64,000 nucleotides of DNA, taken from NCBI GenBank assembly GCA_913063155.1, contig CAJXYU010000004.1:248001-312000 (forward strand), in the 5' to 3' direction. Positions within the stretch are counted from its first letter, which is position 1. Each line of letters starts with the position of its first letter. The notes below the pieces were generated by a model. It saw only the letters and a list, made by a program, of their open reading frames with translations, searched no databases and had not been told where the DNA came from. Made by a program: the position numbers and the translations under genes. Of the stretch, positions 1 to 8,482 are shown piece after piece. This DNA comes from an uncultured Desulfovibrio sp. (GTDB taxonomy: Bacteria > Desulfobacterota > Desulfovibrionia > Desulfovibrionales > Desulfovibrionaceae).

Positions 1-26
1 CTTTTCGGGTTTCTGAAGGAAACACT

Positions 27-335
27 CTATTCATATTGTATTTCAAGAAATTCAAGATACTCTTCGAGTTGTTCGACGAAAGATACACAACCCTCTGCGT
101 CCTGATCGCGCGCAGCCTGCTCAATGGACTTGCCCAGCTCCCCCATTCCCTTGAAGCCATAACCAAACCCCGCTCCCTTGGTATTGTGCCCCAGACGCTG
201 CACGGTCGAAAAGTCTTCTTCCGCCAAAGCTTTCCGCAATTCCGCCAGTTCCCGCTGGGTATTACTCATGAATTTCAAAATAAGGGGCTCGAGATCAGCA
301 TCTATGATTTCAATGACTTTGCCTTTTTCAACCAT
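27..335 (-). CDS. Hpt (histidine phosphotransfer) domain protein
   Basis: A stand-alone histidine phosphotransfer protein of about 102 residues. The family carries a phosphoryl group between hybrid sensor kinases and response regulators in the cytoplasm. The motif LGHNTKGAGFGYGF around His50 matches the Hpt phosphorylation helix (usually HxLKGxA), and the rest is helical, as expected for a four-helix bundle. I choose the ATG at 335 because GGAG lies 9 bases before it; an in-frame TTG at 377 would add 14 residues but has no comparable ribosome site. No kinase is adjacent, so the partner is unknown. The gene diverges from the mltC-like gene. Confidence 0.8.
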   Translation of the reverse strand: MVEKGKVIEIIDADLEPLILKFMSNTQRELAELRKALAEEDFSTVQRLGHNTKGAGFGYGFKGMGELGKSIEQAARDQDAEGCVSFVEQLEEYLEFLEIQYE

Positions 336-418
336 ATACGTATACTCCGCTTCAAGAACTTCAACACCTGCTTGCAAACGCTAAAGACCTTCTTGCCCTC
401 GAGCGCCGGACACACCAC

Positions 419-1606
419 ATGAGAAATACCTACCAAGCGTTCCTGCCCTGCGCAATCACAGCCTTTCTATTTATAACGATTGCCGGTTGCTCCAGATACG
501 ACGCGGTGCGCCTGGCCCGTATCGCCGCATCCCGCGACCCTGTGGCCGCAGCCGAAAGCCTGGCCACCAGCAAGGCAGTGAACTATGCCGTCAACCCCAA
601 GGCTCTGGAACAGGACATCAAGGCGTTCAAAGGGTTGCTGGAACAATTCATCAAGGCAATCACGGGAAAGTGGGGAGCCGAGGAAGTAGAGTTGCCCACA
701 CCGAAACGATACGTCAAATACACCCAGAACTATCAGTCGCGCGCCATGGTGGACTTCGATAAAGGGGTCGTCACCGTGGAAACCGTGGACAGGAAAAAGC
801 CGCAGCAGAGCCTGCGCGAGGCCATAATCATCACACTGCTGACACCCAGCGATCCACGCGCCGTGAATCTCTATTCAGCCAAAACCGTAGAGCTGGGAGA
901 AACACCTTTCCTGCTGGGCGAAGTATTGGACAACGAAAACAGGCAGGTACGCTGGGAATGGCGCGCAAGCCGTTTTGCCGATTACCTTGTGGTCAACAAA
1001 ATTCAGACCAGAAAATCAGCATCCGGCAAGACCGTGACCTACGTGACCATTCCCATGGTCAAAGACCATCTGCACATCAGAGCCGCCAAATACAGCCAAT
1101 ACGTGGAGGCCTCTGCCAAGCGGTTCAAGGTCAGCCGTAACCTGATTTACGCCATTATGAAGGTGGAATCCGACTTCAACCCCTTTGCCGTCAGCAGTGC
1201 CATGGCCGTCGGCCTCATGCAAGTGGTCCCCAAAACCGCAGGTGGCGACGTTTACAAAATGCTCTACGGCAAAAAGGGGTATCCGTCGCGGAAGGCCCTG
1301 TTCACCCCGAGCACCAACATCACCTACGGCACAGGCTACCTGCATCTCCTTCAGTACCGCTACCTGGCGGGCATACAAGATTCTGTCTCCCGGGAATACT
1401 GCGTCATCGCCGGATACAACGGCGGCGCAGGCGGTGTGCTGCGCACCTTCGACAAAAACAGGAAAACAGCCGTCAGAAAGCTCAATTCCATGGATCCCCG
1501 ACAGGTTTATGAAAAACTCCGCAAAGAGCTTCCCTACGCGGAAACGAAACGGTACCTATACAAGGTGCTCAACGCCAAAAAGGAATTTGTGAACTTCCAA
1601 TTATGA
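419..1606 (+). CDS. mltC: Membrane-bound lytic murein transglycosylase C-like lipoprotein
   Basis: A 395-residue lytic transglycosylase that cleaves the MurNAc-GlcNAc bond of peptidoglycan to give anhydro ends. Residues 1-23 form a lipoprotein signal ending in the lipobox IAGC, with Cys24 as the lipidation site, so it is anchored in the envelope. The first half resembles the MltC N-terminal domain. The C-terminal half is an SLT domain: the catalytic Glu250 lies in MKVESDFNP, followed by AVGLMQVVP and AGYNGGAGG. Length is close to MltC of E. coli (about 360). The stop overlaps the start of the next gene (ATGA), which indicates translational coupling to the PilZ-like protein. Confidence 0.88.
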   Translation: MRNTYQAFLPCAITAFLFITIAGCSRYDAVRLARIAASRDPVAAAESLATSKAVNYAVNPKALEQDIKAFKGLLEQFIKAITGKWGAEEVELPTPKRYVKYTQNYQSRAMVDFDKGVVTVETVDRKKPQQSLREAIIITLLTPSDPRAVNLYSAKTVELGETPFLLGEVLDNENRQVRWEWRASRFADYLVVNKIQTRKSASGKTVTYVTIPMVKDHLHIRAAKYSQYVEASAKRFKVSRNLIYAIMKVESDFNPFAVSSAMAVGLMQVVPKTAGGDVYKMLYGKKGYPSRKALFTPSTNITYGTGYLHLLQYRYLAGIQDSVSREYCVIAGYNGGAGGVLRTFDKNRKTAVRKLNSMDPRQVYEKLRKELPYAETKRYLYKVLNAKKEFVNFQL

Positions 1607-2517
1607 ATATAGCGACACTCCCTGAATCTTTGCAGGCTCTGGCCCTCGGCTTGGTGCAGAACATCTTCGGCATTCAGGACCTGCTCTTTGCCAAGTACCT
1701 TCTCGCAGGTCTACTGGTCATACTTGCCATTGTACTCTTCCTGCTGGCGTTGCGCGTCATGCGCAGCGACGACAAACAGGAACTTGCCCAGGAAAAACAC
1801 ATTCCACAAACCCTTTCCCACGAAGGTATGACTCTGGAGTTATGTGACAAGAACAACACCCCTTCCGTTCGCTGCGTCATCACCAGGGCCGGACGCAGGA
1901 AAATGAAATGCGACATCGTGGAGCGACTGGACACCATCAAGGCCAGCGAAGGAGACGAGGTCACCTTTGTCTTCCCGCCTTTGTTGGCTGCCGGCAGAAA
2001 AGTGAATGCTTTTCGCGCCACCCTCATGGAATCCGACATTTCCGGGCGCAGGACTGACCAGCTGACCCTTTCCGCACCGTTGGAGTACACGCTGCTCAAG
2101 CGCAGAAAGCACGGGCGCAAGAAAGTGGTGGATCAACAGTTCATCCGAGTCAAGGTCTGGATGGCGGACTCAAGGACCTCGGCCATCCAGTTTCAGGATG
2201 CGGTTCCGGATATCGGGGTCAACTCCTATGCCCAGGACCAGTCCGGACACGACACCAACTCCGTTATCAACATTTCCAAGGGCGGCATCGCCTTGCAGGT
2301 CCGCAACCAGGTGCTGCCGTCCATGTGCGTTGTGGCAGCTCCCGTGGTTATCAGCATCTTCATGTTCAACTTCAAGGAAAAAGTATTCCGTCCCTACTGG
2401 TATGCCGGAGAGGTCCGCAGCATGGAGGAAAGAGATGAAGGCTACACCCGGCTGGGTATTTCCTTCAACGACGCGGGAAGGATGGACGAAGATACCGGCT
2501 CCATCCACTGGGGATAA
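1603..2517 (+). CDS. Membrane-anchored PilZ-like domain protein
   Basis: A 304-residue protein with one membrane helix near residues 31-52 and a large cytoplasmic part. Around residue 166 it has RRKHGRKKV, which fits the RxxxR arm of a PilZ c-di-GMP receptor, and further on NISKGGIAL fits the D/NxSxxG motif. Near the C terminus YWYAGEVRSM and RLGISF resemble the last PilZ strands. PilZ domains bind c-di-GMP, so this may couple that signal to the cell wall enzyme encoded upstream, with which it overlaps by 4 bases. The long insert between the two motifs is unusual. Binding is inferred, not shown. Confidence 0.65.
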   Translation: MNIATLPESLQALALGLVQNIFGIQDLLFAKYLLAGLLVILAIVLFLLALRVMRSDDKQELAQEKHIPQTLSHEGMTLELCDKNNTPSVRCVITRAGRRKMKCDIVERLDTIKASEGDEVTFVFPPLLAAGRKVNAFRATLMESDISGRRTDQLTLSAPLEYTLLKRRKHGRKKVVDQQFIRVKVWMADSRTSAIQFQDAVPDIGVNSYAQDQSGHDTNSVINISKGGIALQVRNQVLPSMCVVAAPVVISIFMFNFKEKVFRPYWYAGEVRSMEERDEGYTRLGISFNDAGRMDEDTGSIHWG

Positions 2518-2554
2518 AAAAAGGCGAGACCCGACACATCAGCCGAGCCTCGCC
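2516..2554 (-). terminator. Terminator for the minus-strand gene pair
   Basis: Arms GGCGAG (2523-2528) and CTCGCC (2549-2554) form a stem. Read on the minus strand it is followed by seven T residues (2522-2516). It lies between convergent genes and so ends the 2577-3541 pair; for the plus-strand transcript the U-tract is lacking. Confidence 0.6.
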
Positions 2555-2576
2555 AATATACTTTCAATCCCCTGAA

Positions 2577-2939
2577 TTATTCGACTTTCTTGCTGATGAA
2601 GCGTGGGCGCTTCAAGCCGGGCCGGACATATCCGGCACCGACTTTGTACCCAGCAAACCTGCGGGTCTGCTTCTTCAAATTGATGAGTTCCTGCTTGACC
2701 GTTTCCTTGAGTTTTGTCGCCTCGTTGGTCAATTCTTCCTGCAGGCTCCCCAATTCCACGAGCTGGTCGGCCAATTCCTGCAAAGCGGTCTTGTCGATGC
2801 CGTGGATGGCTTGTTCCGCCTTGCGGCTTCTTGCCATGGCCAGCTTCTCGGCCTCCATGACCTCACCGGCCACAAGATGTTTCAACTCGGCACGCCCCAT
2901 GGAGAGTGCTTCGTCAAGCAGTTGGCGCCGTTCTGTCAT
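2577..2939 (-). CDS. Hypothetical coiled-coil protein (possible flagellar chaperone-like)
   Basis: A 120-residue helical, charged protein that I cannot assign to a named family. Heptad-like helices cover residues 1-100 and the C terminus is basic (GLKRPRFISKKVE), which recalls FlgN/FliT-type flagellar export chaperones, but there is no decisive motif. The start ATG at 2939 lies 2 bases after the stop of the upstream gene, so the pair is translationally coupled; a longer reading frame back to 2993 would overlap the upstream gene by 50 bases. The sigma-54-like promoter upstream of the pair and the neighbouring glycosyltransferase make a flagellar link plausible but unproven. Confidence 0.6.
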   Translation of the reverse strand: MTERRQLLDEALSMGRAELKHLVAGEVMEAEKLAMARSRKAEQAIHGIDKTALQELADQLVELGSLQEELTNEATKLKETVKQELINLKKQTRRFAGYKVGAGYVRPGLKRPRFISKKVE

Positions 2940-2941
2940 GG

Positions 2942-3541
2942 TTATTTCGCCGTCCTGATGTCTTCCCTGAGTTGGGCGATGACTTTCTTCCATTTTTCCA
3001 CCGCGGGCAGGAATTCGTATTCAAGGAGGTCCGCCAGAAGAATCCAGTCCTCGTTCTCCAGTACCTCGGTCATTTCAGTGAAAAGGTTGGTCATTTCTTC
3101 TGCTGCGTCCACATAGGCCTTGTGATCCTTGAGAGAATATTCGTTGCGCAGCAGACCGATCATGGCCAGGAAGTTGCGGGTCACATCCAAGAGGTCCTGG
3201 TAAGTCTCCAGAGCTTCCGCATCGTCCGCCTGGCGGAACAATTCGGCGACACTCTTACCACCTTCGGCCATGAGGGTGACGACCTTGTAGAGTTCGCGGG
3301 TAATCTCAATAGCCATGTCCGAGGTAGCCATAGTGGTCACCTCGATGGTTTCCACGCTATCAAGTTCGATGTCCTCGGACTGATGAGGGTAAATCTCACT
3401 GAATGGTTCATTGTTGACCAGCACGTCGGTGACGACACGGTCCTCCAGGTACCCTTCCTGAACCATTGTGGTAAAAACCTCTTCAAGATTCTGATAGTTC
3501 TTTGCTTCTATGTCGCATTTCTGTCCGTCGATAAGGATCAT
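2942..3541 (-). CDS. Conserved hypothetical protein, first gene of a coupled pair
   Basis: A 199-residue acidic protein without signal peptide or membrane helix. The first 70 residues (MILIDGQKCDI... to IEV) look like a small alpha/beta domain, and residues 75-199 are all helical. I do not recognise the family. The start is well supported: GGAGGAAG lies just upstream of the ATG. A sigma-54-type promoter sits about 60 bases upstream (3599-3615), and the next gene follows after 2 bases. In this group of bacteria sigma-54 drives many flagellar genes, so a role in flagellar assembly or chemotaxis is a reasonable guess only. Confidence 0.65.
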   Translation of the reverse strand: MILIDGQKCDIEAKNYQNLEEVFTTMVQEGYLEDRVVTDVLVNNEPFSEIYPHQSEDIELDSVETIEVTTMATSDMAIEITRELYKVVTLMAEGGKSVAELFRQADDAEALETYQDLLDVTRNFLAMIGLLRNEYSLKDHKAYVDAAEEMTNLFTEMTEVLENEDWILLADLLEYEFLPAVEKWKKVIAQLREDIRTAK

Positions 3542-3598
3542 TGTCTCTTCCTCCTCAGGGGGGCTAAAAATTCCTTTTTTTAGACTTGGCCGTACAGA

Positions 3599-3615
3599 TA
3601 CAATTTCCGTGCCGA
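3599..3615 (-). promoter_or_regulatory. Candidate sigma-54 (-24/-12) promoter
   Basis: On the minus strand the sequence reads TCGGCACGGAAATTGTA, which matches the YTGGCACGRNNNTTGCW consensus at 15 of 17 positions. The mismatches are C for T before the GG and T for C in the -12 element. It lies in the intergenic space just after the glycosyltransferase stop and upstream of the gene starting at 3541. The altered -12 GC is the main reason for caution. Confidence 0.5.
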
Positions 3616-3618
3616 CGG

Positions 3619-5163
3619 CTACAAGGCCTCCTGCATGGCATTCATCAACAAACGATAGCGCTCAATGATCCCCATAAGAGCGACCAAATCGTTCCCCCGC
3701 TGCTGAGCCTCGAACATGCACAGTTGAGCCAGCACATTGAGATAGCTGTTATCATTCAAAATATTCTCGAACCGTTGCCAGGATGCCAGGAACTTGTCTT
3801 TCAGGACCTGCCGAGGGTTTCGGGTCAGCAGCATGCCCTGCCGCTGCAGCAAAAAAAGGTATTCCGAACACTCTTCCAAGGTCTTTTTCAGAAGCTCCCG
3901 CATGGCCGGAGCCAAACACTGCCCGGTTTCAGGCCAGCCCTCCAGACTCTCACCGTCAAGGAACCGACGATAAAACCAGCGCTGCATGAAAATCCATTGA
4001 GCTCGATCCGTCATCTCATGCCCGGAATCAGAACCAAGAGTCATGAAACCGTCTTCGTCAAACCTTGCTTTCCAGACGCGGGCGCCGCCATGCCCGCAGG
4101 TAATTTCCTTGCCCAACAGTCCCTGCAACTGACCGAAAACAGCTTCCGGGGAAACACTGAACCGGCATTGTTCCCGTTCTTCGCACTCCCGGCCGAACGC
4201 GCAGGGATGGCACGCCGTGTCCGGCTCCAAGGAAACACATCCCTCGCAGTACGGCCCGGTGTCCCAAGGCTGGGCCGTAGCCAGAAAAATGGCCGCGACG
4301 GGGATGCCAAGGCCCGCAGCCAGATGCATGGTGCCTGTATCGTTGCTGACCAGCGCTTCACATTCGGTCAGGCTTGCGGCCAACTCTTCCAGATTAGTCC
4401 TTCCCTGCATGTCCACCACAGGGCACTGAACCGCTTCCATGAACCGACGTCCCAAGGTCCGCTCCCCTTCGGTTCCCAGCAGCACGGGGATACGCTTCTC
4501 CCGCTGCCAAATCATTTCCGCCAAGCGAATGAAATGGGCAATGGGCCACCTTCTACGGTCCTCACTGGCTCCCAACTGGAAAGCCACAAACCCTCCCACC
4601 TCTCCCGGAACGCCCGAACGTAAAAGCGCCTTCATGCGCTCCCGCAGGGCCATGTCGGGCTGCTTGAGCGCCAGTCCCTTCCTGTCGCCAGAAACACCGG
4701 CCACACGCAGAAAAAGATCGCAGATGTTGAACGGGCTGGCTCCCCGATTCCCCCCCGCCATTTGCAAAAATGCCGCCCAGGATGAAGTGTCGGCATTGAA
4801 GCCGTGTTCGTCGAGATCAAACCCCCGGACTTCCGGAGCGCCCAGATTGCGGGCCAGCAACCGGGCAGAGATGGACGGCGTCAGGTTGACCACAAGATCA
4901 GGCTTGAAGGTCTCCGAGATCTCGTCGCGATAGCTCACGGAAGCATTGACACTTTCACGCCAGTCCTTGTCCAGGGATGCGAGCATTCTGGCCGCAGGAA
5001 GCGGAAACACATCGTCGAGATCCCGCAGCAGCCTGGAAGCGGATGCGAAATTTTCAAGACAGGACAAACCGACTCGATATCCCTGACGTTTGAAGGCCGA
5101 GACTACAGGTTGCGTCTGGAGCAGATCGCCGAAACGCGTCAGATTTATGATCAGTACGTTCAC
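3619..5163 (-). CDS. Glycosyltransferase family 9 (heptosyltransferase-like) with C-terminal extension
   Basis: A 514-residue protein. Residues 1-345 form a GT9 fold: the N terminus NLTRFGDLLQTQPV matches the heptosyltransferase start, and GRTNLEELAASL with ALVSNDTGTMHLAAGLG is the typical nucleotide-sugar binding region. It should transfer a sugar from a nucleotide-heptose-like donor. A helical extension of about 165 residues follows that is not part of usual GT9 enzymes. It contains several Cys in EPDTACHPCAFGRECEE. The start is GTG at 5163 with AAGGA upstream. With a possibly flagellar gene pair next to it, LPS and flagellin glycosylation are both possible targets. Confidence 0.8.
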   Translation of the reverse strand: MNVLIINLTRFGDLLQTQPVVSAFKRQGYRVGLSCLENFASASRLLRDLDDVFPLPAARMLASLDKDWRESVNASVSYRDEISETFKPDLVVNLTPSISARLLARNLGAPEVRGFDLDEHGFNADTSSWAAFLQMAGGNRGASPFNICDLFLRVAGVSGDRKGLALKQPDMALRERMKALLRSGVPGEVGGFVAFQLGASEDRRRWPIAHFIRLAEMIWQREKRIPVLLGTEGERTLGRRFMEAVQCPVVDMQGRTNLEELAASLTECEALVSNDTGTMHLAAGLGIPVAAIFLATAQPWDTGPYCEGCVSLEPDTACHPCAFGRECEEREQCRFSVSPEAVFGQLQGLLGKEITCGHGGARVWKARFDEDGFMTLGSDSGHEMTDRAQWIFMQRWFYRRFLDGESLEGWPETGQCLAPAMRELLKKTLEECSEYLFLLQRQGMLLTRNPRQVLKDKFLASWQRFENILNDNSYLNVLAQLCMFEAQQRGNDLVALMGIIERYRLLMNAMQEAL

Positions 5164-5251
5164 AAGTTTTTTCCTTATATAACAACATGAAAAACAACTT
5201 CAATCGTGAGGGAACTCCATACCCAAGAATTCTGCAAAAAGAAAACCGAAA

Positions 5252-6334
5252 TCAAAGGCCTGCACCGGCCTGCACCAGGCGGACAAACTTTTCAACCGCC
5301 TGGATGCTCTGTTTCAGTTCGCCGCGCTCGGCAGCGGAAAGTTCTGCGGGATCAATGTAGTTGTGGGGGGCGATGCCCTGTTCGAAACAAGCGATACCGA
5401 TGGCCTGCCGCCTGCCCTGAAGCCATTCCCAGGCCCGAAGCAGCTCCTCGCCATGACTGCCGGAAAAATGTCCGGCTTCCGCCAGCCCTCGTACCCGATC
5501 ACAGGTATGAGTGAACGGCAGTCCGTATTTCAAGGCAAGAATCCTGGCGGCATTGGTCAGGTGGGCCAGAACGCTGTTCTTTATATTGAGATGCCCGGCC
5601 CAGGCACCTTTTTTTTCCGTGATGAACGAGCCGAACAGGCTGAGCGGCATACGATAATCGGTCAACTCATCCACCAGCATTTTGACGGCAACAGGCTTGC
5701 TGCGCACATATTCCCAAAGCCGCCCGCGCAATCTGTAGGCTTCCTCCTCGGGGCCATAGACAGGCTCAAAGTCGAGAATAAGCCCGGACTGCCACGAGCC
5801 TTTCTCGTGCGGATTGGAAAGCCAGCCGATCATGCGTTTCAGCCATGCATCGAACCTGCCGCGCCACTCCCGATTGCTGATCATGACCCCGCCCGCGCAC
5901 AATGGAATACCTGCGCCGTCCAGGGAAATGACGATGTCGTTGGCTGCATCCTCCAATTCGTCCTCATCAATGTCATCGTGCAGCAACAACCCGTTATCCT
6001 GGTCGGAGCCGAGCACCTGCTCGCCGCGTCCGCCGGAGCCGAACTCCAGGAAGGTGCAGCCCGAAAGCCAGGGATAGACCTCCACATGAGCATCAAGCAC
6101 GGCCAGAATGACAGCCCTGTTGAACACGGACAACTTGCGGCAGGCCTCCTCCTCGGTCAAACCCGATTCACTCCAGTCGGTCACCAGATCGTAGCGGACG
6201 CTCCGGAGGCCTCTGAGTTTGCCCGTGGCGGCCATGACCCGCAAATCCGCCAGGAGCGAACCGGGCACACCGTGATGGTCCATTGCCGACCATTGACCGT
6301 CCATACCAGTCTTCAAAGGCGACTCCCGAATCAT
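5252..6334 (-). CDS. DUF294-type putative nucleotidyltransferase
   Basis: A 360-residue cytoplasmic protein of the DUF294/GlnD-like nucleotidyltransferase group. The motif GSGGRGEQ at residues 99-106 followed by DQD (Asp111 and Asp113) is the polymerase-beta-type active site, and residues 200-355 fit the C-terminal helical DUF294_C domain. Many relatives carry N-terminal CBS or cyclic-nucleotide domains; this one has only about 90 residues before the catalytic part. Such genes often sit beside acetate/solute symporter genes, and here it diverges from a symporter pair, so it may modify or regulate that uptake system. The start ATG has only a weak ribosome site. Confidence 0.75.
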   Translation of the reverse strand: MIRESPLKTGMDGQWSAMDHHGVPGSLLADLRVMAATGKLRGLRSVRYDLVTDWSESGLTEEEACRKLSVFNRAVILAVLDAHVEVYPWLSGCTFLEFGSGGRGEQVLGSDQDNGLLLHDDIDEDELEDAANDIVISLDGAGIPLCAGGVMISNREWRGRFDAWLKRMIGWLSNPHEKGSWQSGLILDFEPVYGPEEEAYRLRGRLWEYVRSKPVAVKMLVDELTDYRMPLSLFGSFITEKKGAWAGHLNIKNSVLAHLTNAARILALKYGLPFTHTCDRVRGLAEAGHFSGSHGEELLRAWEWLQGRRQAIGIACFEQGIAPHNYIDPAELSAAERGELKQSIQAVEKFVRLVQAGAGL

Positions 6335-6416
6335 CTTACGACCGTTGACCGGTCATTTTCCTCCACTTGCAGCAAGCCAGCCGGCCCCCTCACCTGTGGC
6401 CGCAACACTTTGACCG
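6293..6416. promoter_or_regulatory. Divergent control region with three TTGACCG repeats
   Basis: The region between the nucleotidyltransferase and the symporter genes carries TTGACCG at 6293-6299 (inside the first codons of the minus gene), 6345-6351 and 6410-6416, all in the same orientation. The middle copy lies in the 10-base palindrome TGACCGGTCA (6346-6355). These could be operator sites or -35 boxes; I see no convincing -10 at standard distance. Confidence 0.4.
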
Positions 6417-6501
6417 TTCACCGGAAAGAAAATGCAGCATACTCCTTCACTACTGTAAAAGAAATCCAGCGGCAAACTCAACAACCTTGAAGGAGGAACC
6501 C

Positions 6502-6765
6502 ATGGAACACATCGAAGCCATCCGCAAAAGGCAACTCGGCTTGGCCCTTGGCGTGGGCATTCCGTACTTTGCCTTCGTCATCGGCATTTTCCTTTACGTC
6601 TACCTGGCAAAGGAAACGGTGACGCAGGTGATCATCCTGGGGTTCCCCCTGCATTACTGGCTTGTGGCAATCGCAATCTACCCCGTCACGTGGATTCTCT
6701 TCATCTGGTACGTGGGTCAGGCCAATGCAATGGAGGATGAAATTCAGCAAGAAGGAGGCGCCTAA
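6502..6765 (+). CDS. Small membrane subunit of a sodium/solute symporter (DUF485/DUF4212 type)
   Basis: An 87-residue inner membrane protein with two hydrophobic helices (about residues 16-36 and 50-72) and charged ends. It resembles YjcH-type small subunits that accompany SSS-family carriers. The start ATG at 6502 has a strong AGGAGG 6 bases upstream. The stop codon abuts the ATG of the large symporter gene, so the two are co-transcribed and coupled. Confidence 0.85.
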   Translation: MEHIEAIRKRQLGLALGVGIPYFAFVIGIFLYVYLAKETVTQVIILGFPLHYWLVAIAIYPVTWILFIWYVGQANAMEDEIQQEGGA

Positions 6766-8340
6766 ATGGAAGCCGGTTATCAAATCCCCATCACCGCGTT
6801 GGTGCTCATCGGGTTGATGCTGGCCTTCACGGTCGTCACAACCTGGATGTTCCGCAGGCAAAAGACGTCTGCCGACTATTACCTGGCCGGACGCAAGGTC
6901 AACTCGTTCATCAACGCCTCGGCCATCTCGTCCGACTACCTTTCCGCAGCATCCTTTCTGGGTGTTGCCGGCGTCGCTTTCCTGTACGGGTTCGACGGCA
7001 TCATCTATGCCCTGGGGTTCTTTGTGGGCTACATCGCCCTGCTGCTCTTCCTGGCCAGCCCGTTACGCAAATTCGGGCGCTACACAGTACCCGATTTCGT
7101 CTCCGAACGATTCCATTCCAAACAAGCCCGCGTGCTGGGCGTCATCGGCGTCTTGTTTGTCTCGCTCTTCTACATGGCTCCACAGATGCTGGGGGCGGGC
7201 AAAGTCATGGGCCTGCTTTTAAACATGGAGTACGGCACGGCCATCGTGGTCATCGCCCTGATCATCACGGCCTACGTCACTGTCGGAGGCATGAAGGGAA
7301 CCACGGTGAACCAACTGGTTCAGTTCTGGATCCTGTTCGGCGCCATGTTCCTGCTGGCCTTCATTCCCTTTGTGATCAAAGGCTATACCTACACGGACGT
7401 GGTCAGGTTCATCAGCGAATTCAAGGGAACGCCTCCCGGTTCGGACAAAATACTGGACGGCGCAGCCTACACCGGCCCGGCTCACTGGCTGACCAACCTC
7501 AAGGATACCATATCCCTGCTCCTGGCCCTCATGTTCGGCACGGCAGGCCTGCCCCATATCCTGGTACGCTTCTATACCGCGCCCGACGGCAAGGCCGCTC
7601 GCAGGACTGTCATCTACGTGCTGTTCCTCATAGGCATGTTCTACATCCTCAGCCCGTACGTGGGGCACGTCATCCGCTACGTCTACCTGCAGGGAGACGC
7701 CATGGGCGTCAGCCCGCACCTCATGAAATGGCTGGCGGCCAACGGCAAAAACCTGGCCGTTCCGGTGGCGGGTTCCTACTTCGGTGGACAGATCCTGCTC
7801 GGCATCGTAGTGGCCGGAGCCTTCGCCGCCATTCTTTCCACGGTTGCGGGCCTGATCATCGCCTGCGCCGGGGCCATCGGACACGATCTTGTGGTCAACG
7901 TCTTCAACCCGGACATGCCCGAGCATTCCCGCGTCAAGGTGGCCCGCATCGCGTCGGTCATGGTGGGTCTCCTGGGCATCCCCCTGGGCTTCATCGCCGA
8001 AAACATGCAGATCGCCATACTCGTGGGCCTGGCCTTCGCCATAGCGGCCTCCACCTTCTTCCCGGTGCTGGTCATGGGCGTCTGGTGGCCCAGAATGACC
8101 CAAGGGGGAGCCGTCGCAGGGCTGGTCATGGGCATTGCAGGATCATTCGCCATGATCCTGGGCAAGGGATATCTGCCCCAGGTCCTTCAATTCAAGAACC
8201 CTGGCGGATTCGTCATGATGCTCTCCTTTCTGGCCATCTATGCGGTCTCCAAAATAGAGTACAATTCCAAGGGAGAAGCTGCATTGCCGCATGATACCGA
8301 CGAAGTCATGGCCATCCTGCATGGCCCGGAACGGGGCTGA
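6766..8340 (+). CDS. SSS-family sodium:solute symporter (ActP-like)
   Basis: A 524-residue inner membrane carrier with about 13 transmembrane segments. The stretch TSADYYLAGRKVN, SAASFLGVAGVAFLYG and FGRYTVPDFVSERF match the sodium:solute symporter family of the acetate permease/ActP branch, which imports short carboxylates such as acetate with Na+. GAAGGAGG precedes the start. It is coupled to the small subunit gene and followed by a strong terminator. The substrate cannot be read from sequence; acetate, pyruvate or lactate are the likely classes given the context. Confidence 0.87.
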   Translation: MEAGYQIPITALVLIGLMLAFTVVTTWMFRRQKTSADYYLAGRKVNSFINASAISSDYLSAASFLGVAGVAFLYGFDGIIYALGFFVGYIALLLFLASPLRKFGRYTVPDFVSERFHSKQARVLGVIGVLFVSLFYMAPQMLGAGKVMGLLLNMEYGTAIVVIALIITAYVTVGGMKGTTVNQLVQFWILFGAMFLLAFIPFVIKGYTYTDVVRFISEFKGTPPGSDKILDGAAYTGPAHWLTNLKDTISLLLALMFGTAGLPHILVRFYTAPDGKAARRTVIYVLFLIGMFYILSPYVGHVIRYVYLQGDAMGVSPHLMKWLAANGKNLAVPVAGSYFGGQILLGIVVAGAFAAILSTVAGLIIACAGAIGHDLVVNVFNPDMPEHSRVKVARIASVMVGLLGIPLGFIAENMQIAILVGLAFAIAASTFFPVLVMGVWWPRMTQGGAVAGLVMGIAGSFAMILGKGYLPQVLQFKNPGGFVMMLSFLAIYAVSKIEYNSKGEAALPHDTDEVMAILHGPERG

Positions 8341-8364
8341 TCCTCCTCATCCGGAATAATTCAG

Positions 8365-8398
8365 GCGGAAACCGTCTCACGGCGGTTTCCGCATTTTT
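8365..8398 (+). terminator. Intrinsic terminator after the symporter
   Basis: A perfect 10-bp stem GCGGAAACCG (8365-8374) / CGGTTTCCGC (8383-8392) with an 8-base loop, followed by ATTTTTAT. Confidence 0.85.
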
Positions 8399-8482
8399 AT
8401 ACCCGTCGAGAATCCTCCCCTGAAAACAATAATTGAAATTACACAGAAAATACCATTCGCATAAGACAGAGAGGAGGCAACT

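Noticed and set aside
5255-5290. Tandem GGCCTGCACC repeat at the end of the DUF294 gene
   Set aside because: Only two copies, inside the last codons encoding Gln-Ala-Gly-Ala-Gly; ordinary coding repetition.
7219-8103. A 294-codon minus-strand frame opposite the SSS symporter
   Set aside because: Antisense shadow without start signals; the plus-strand symporter is unambiguous.
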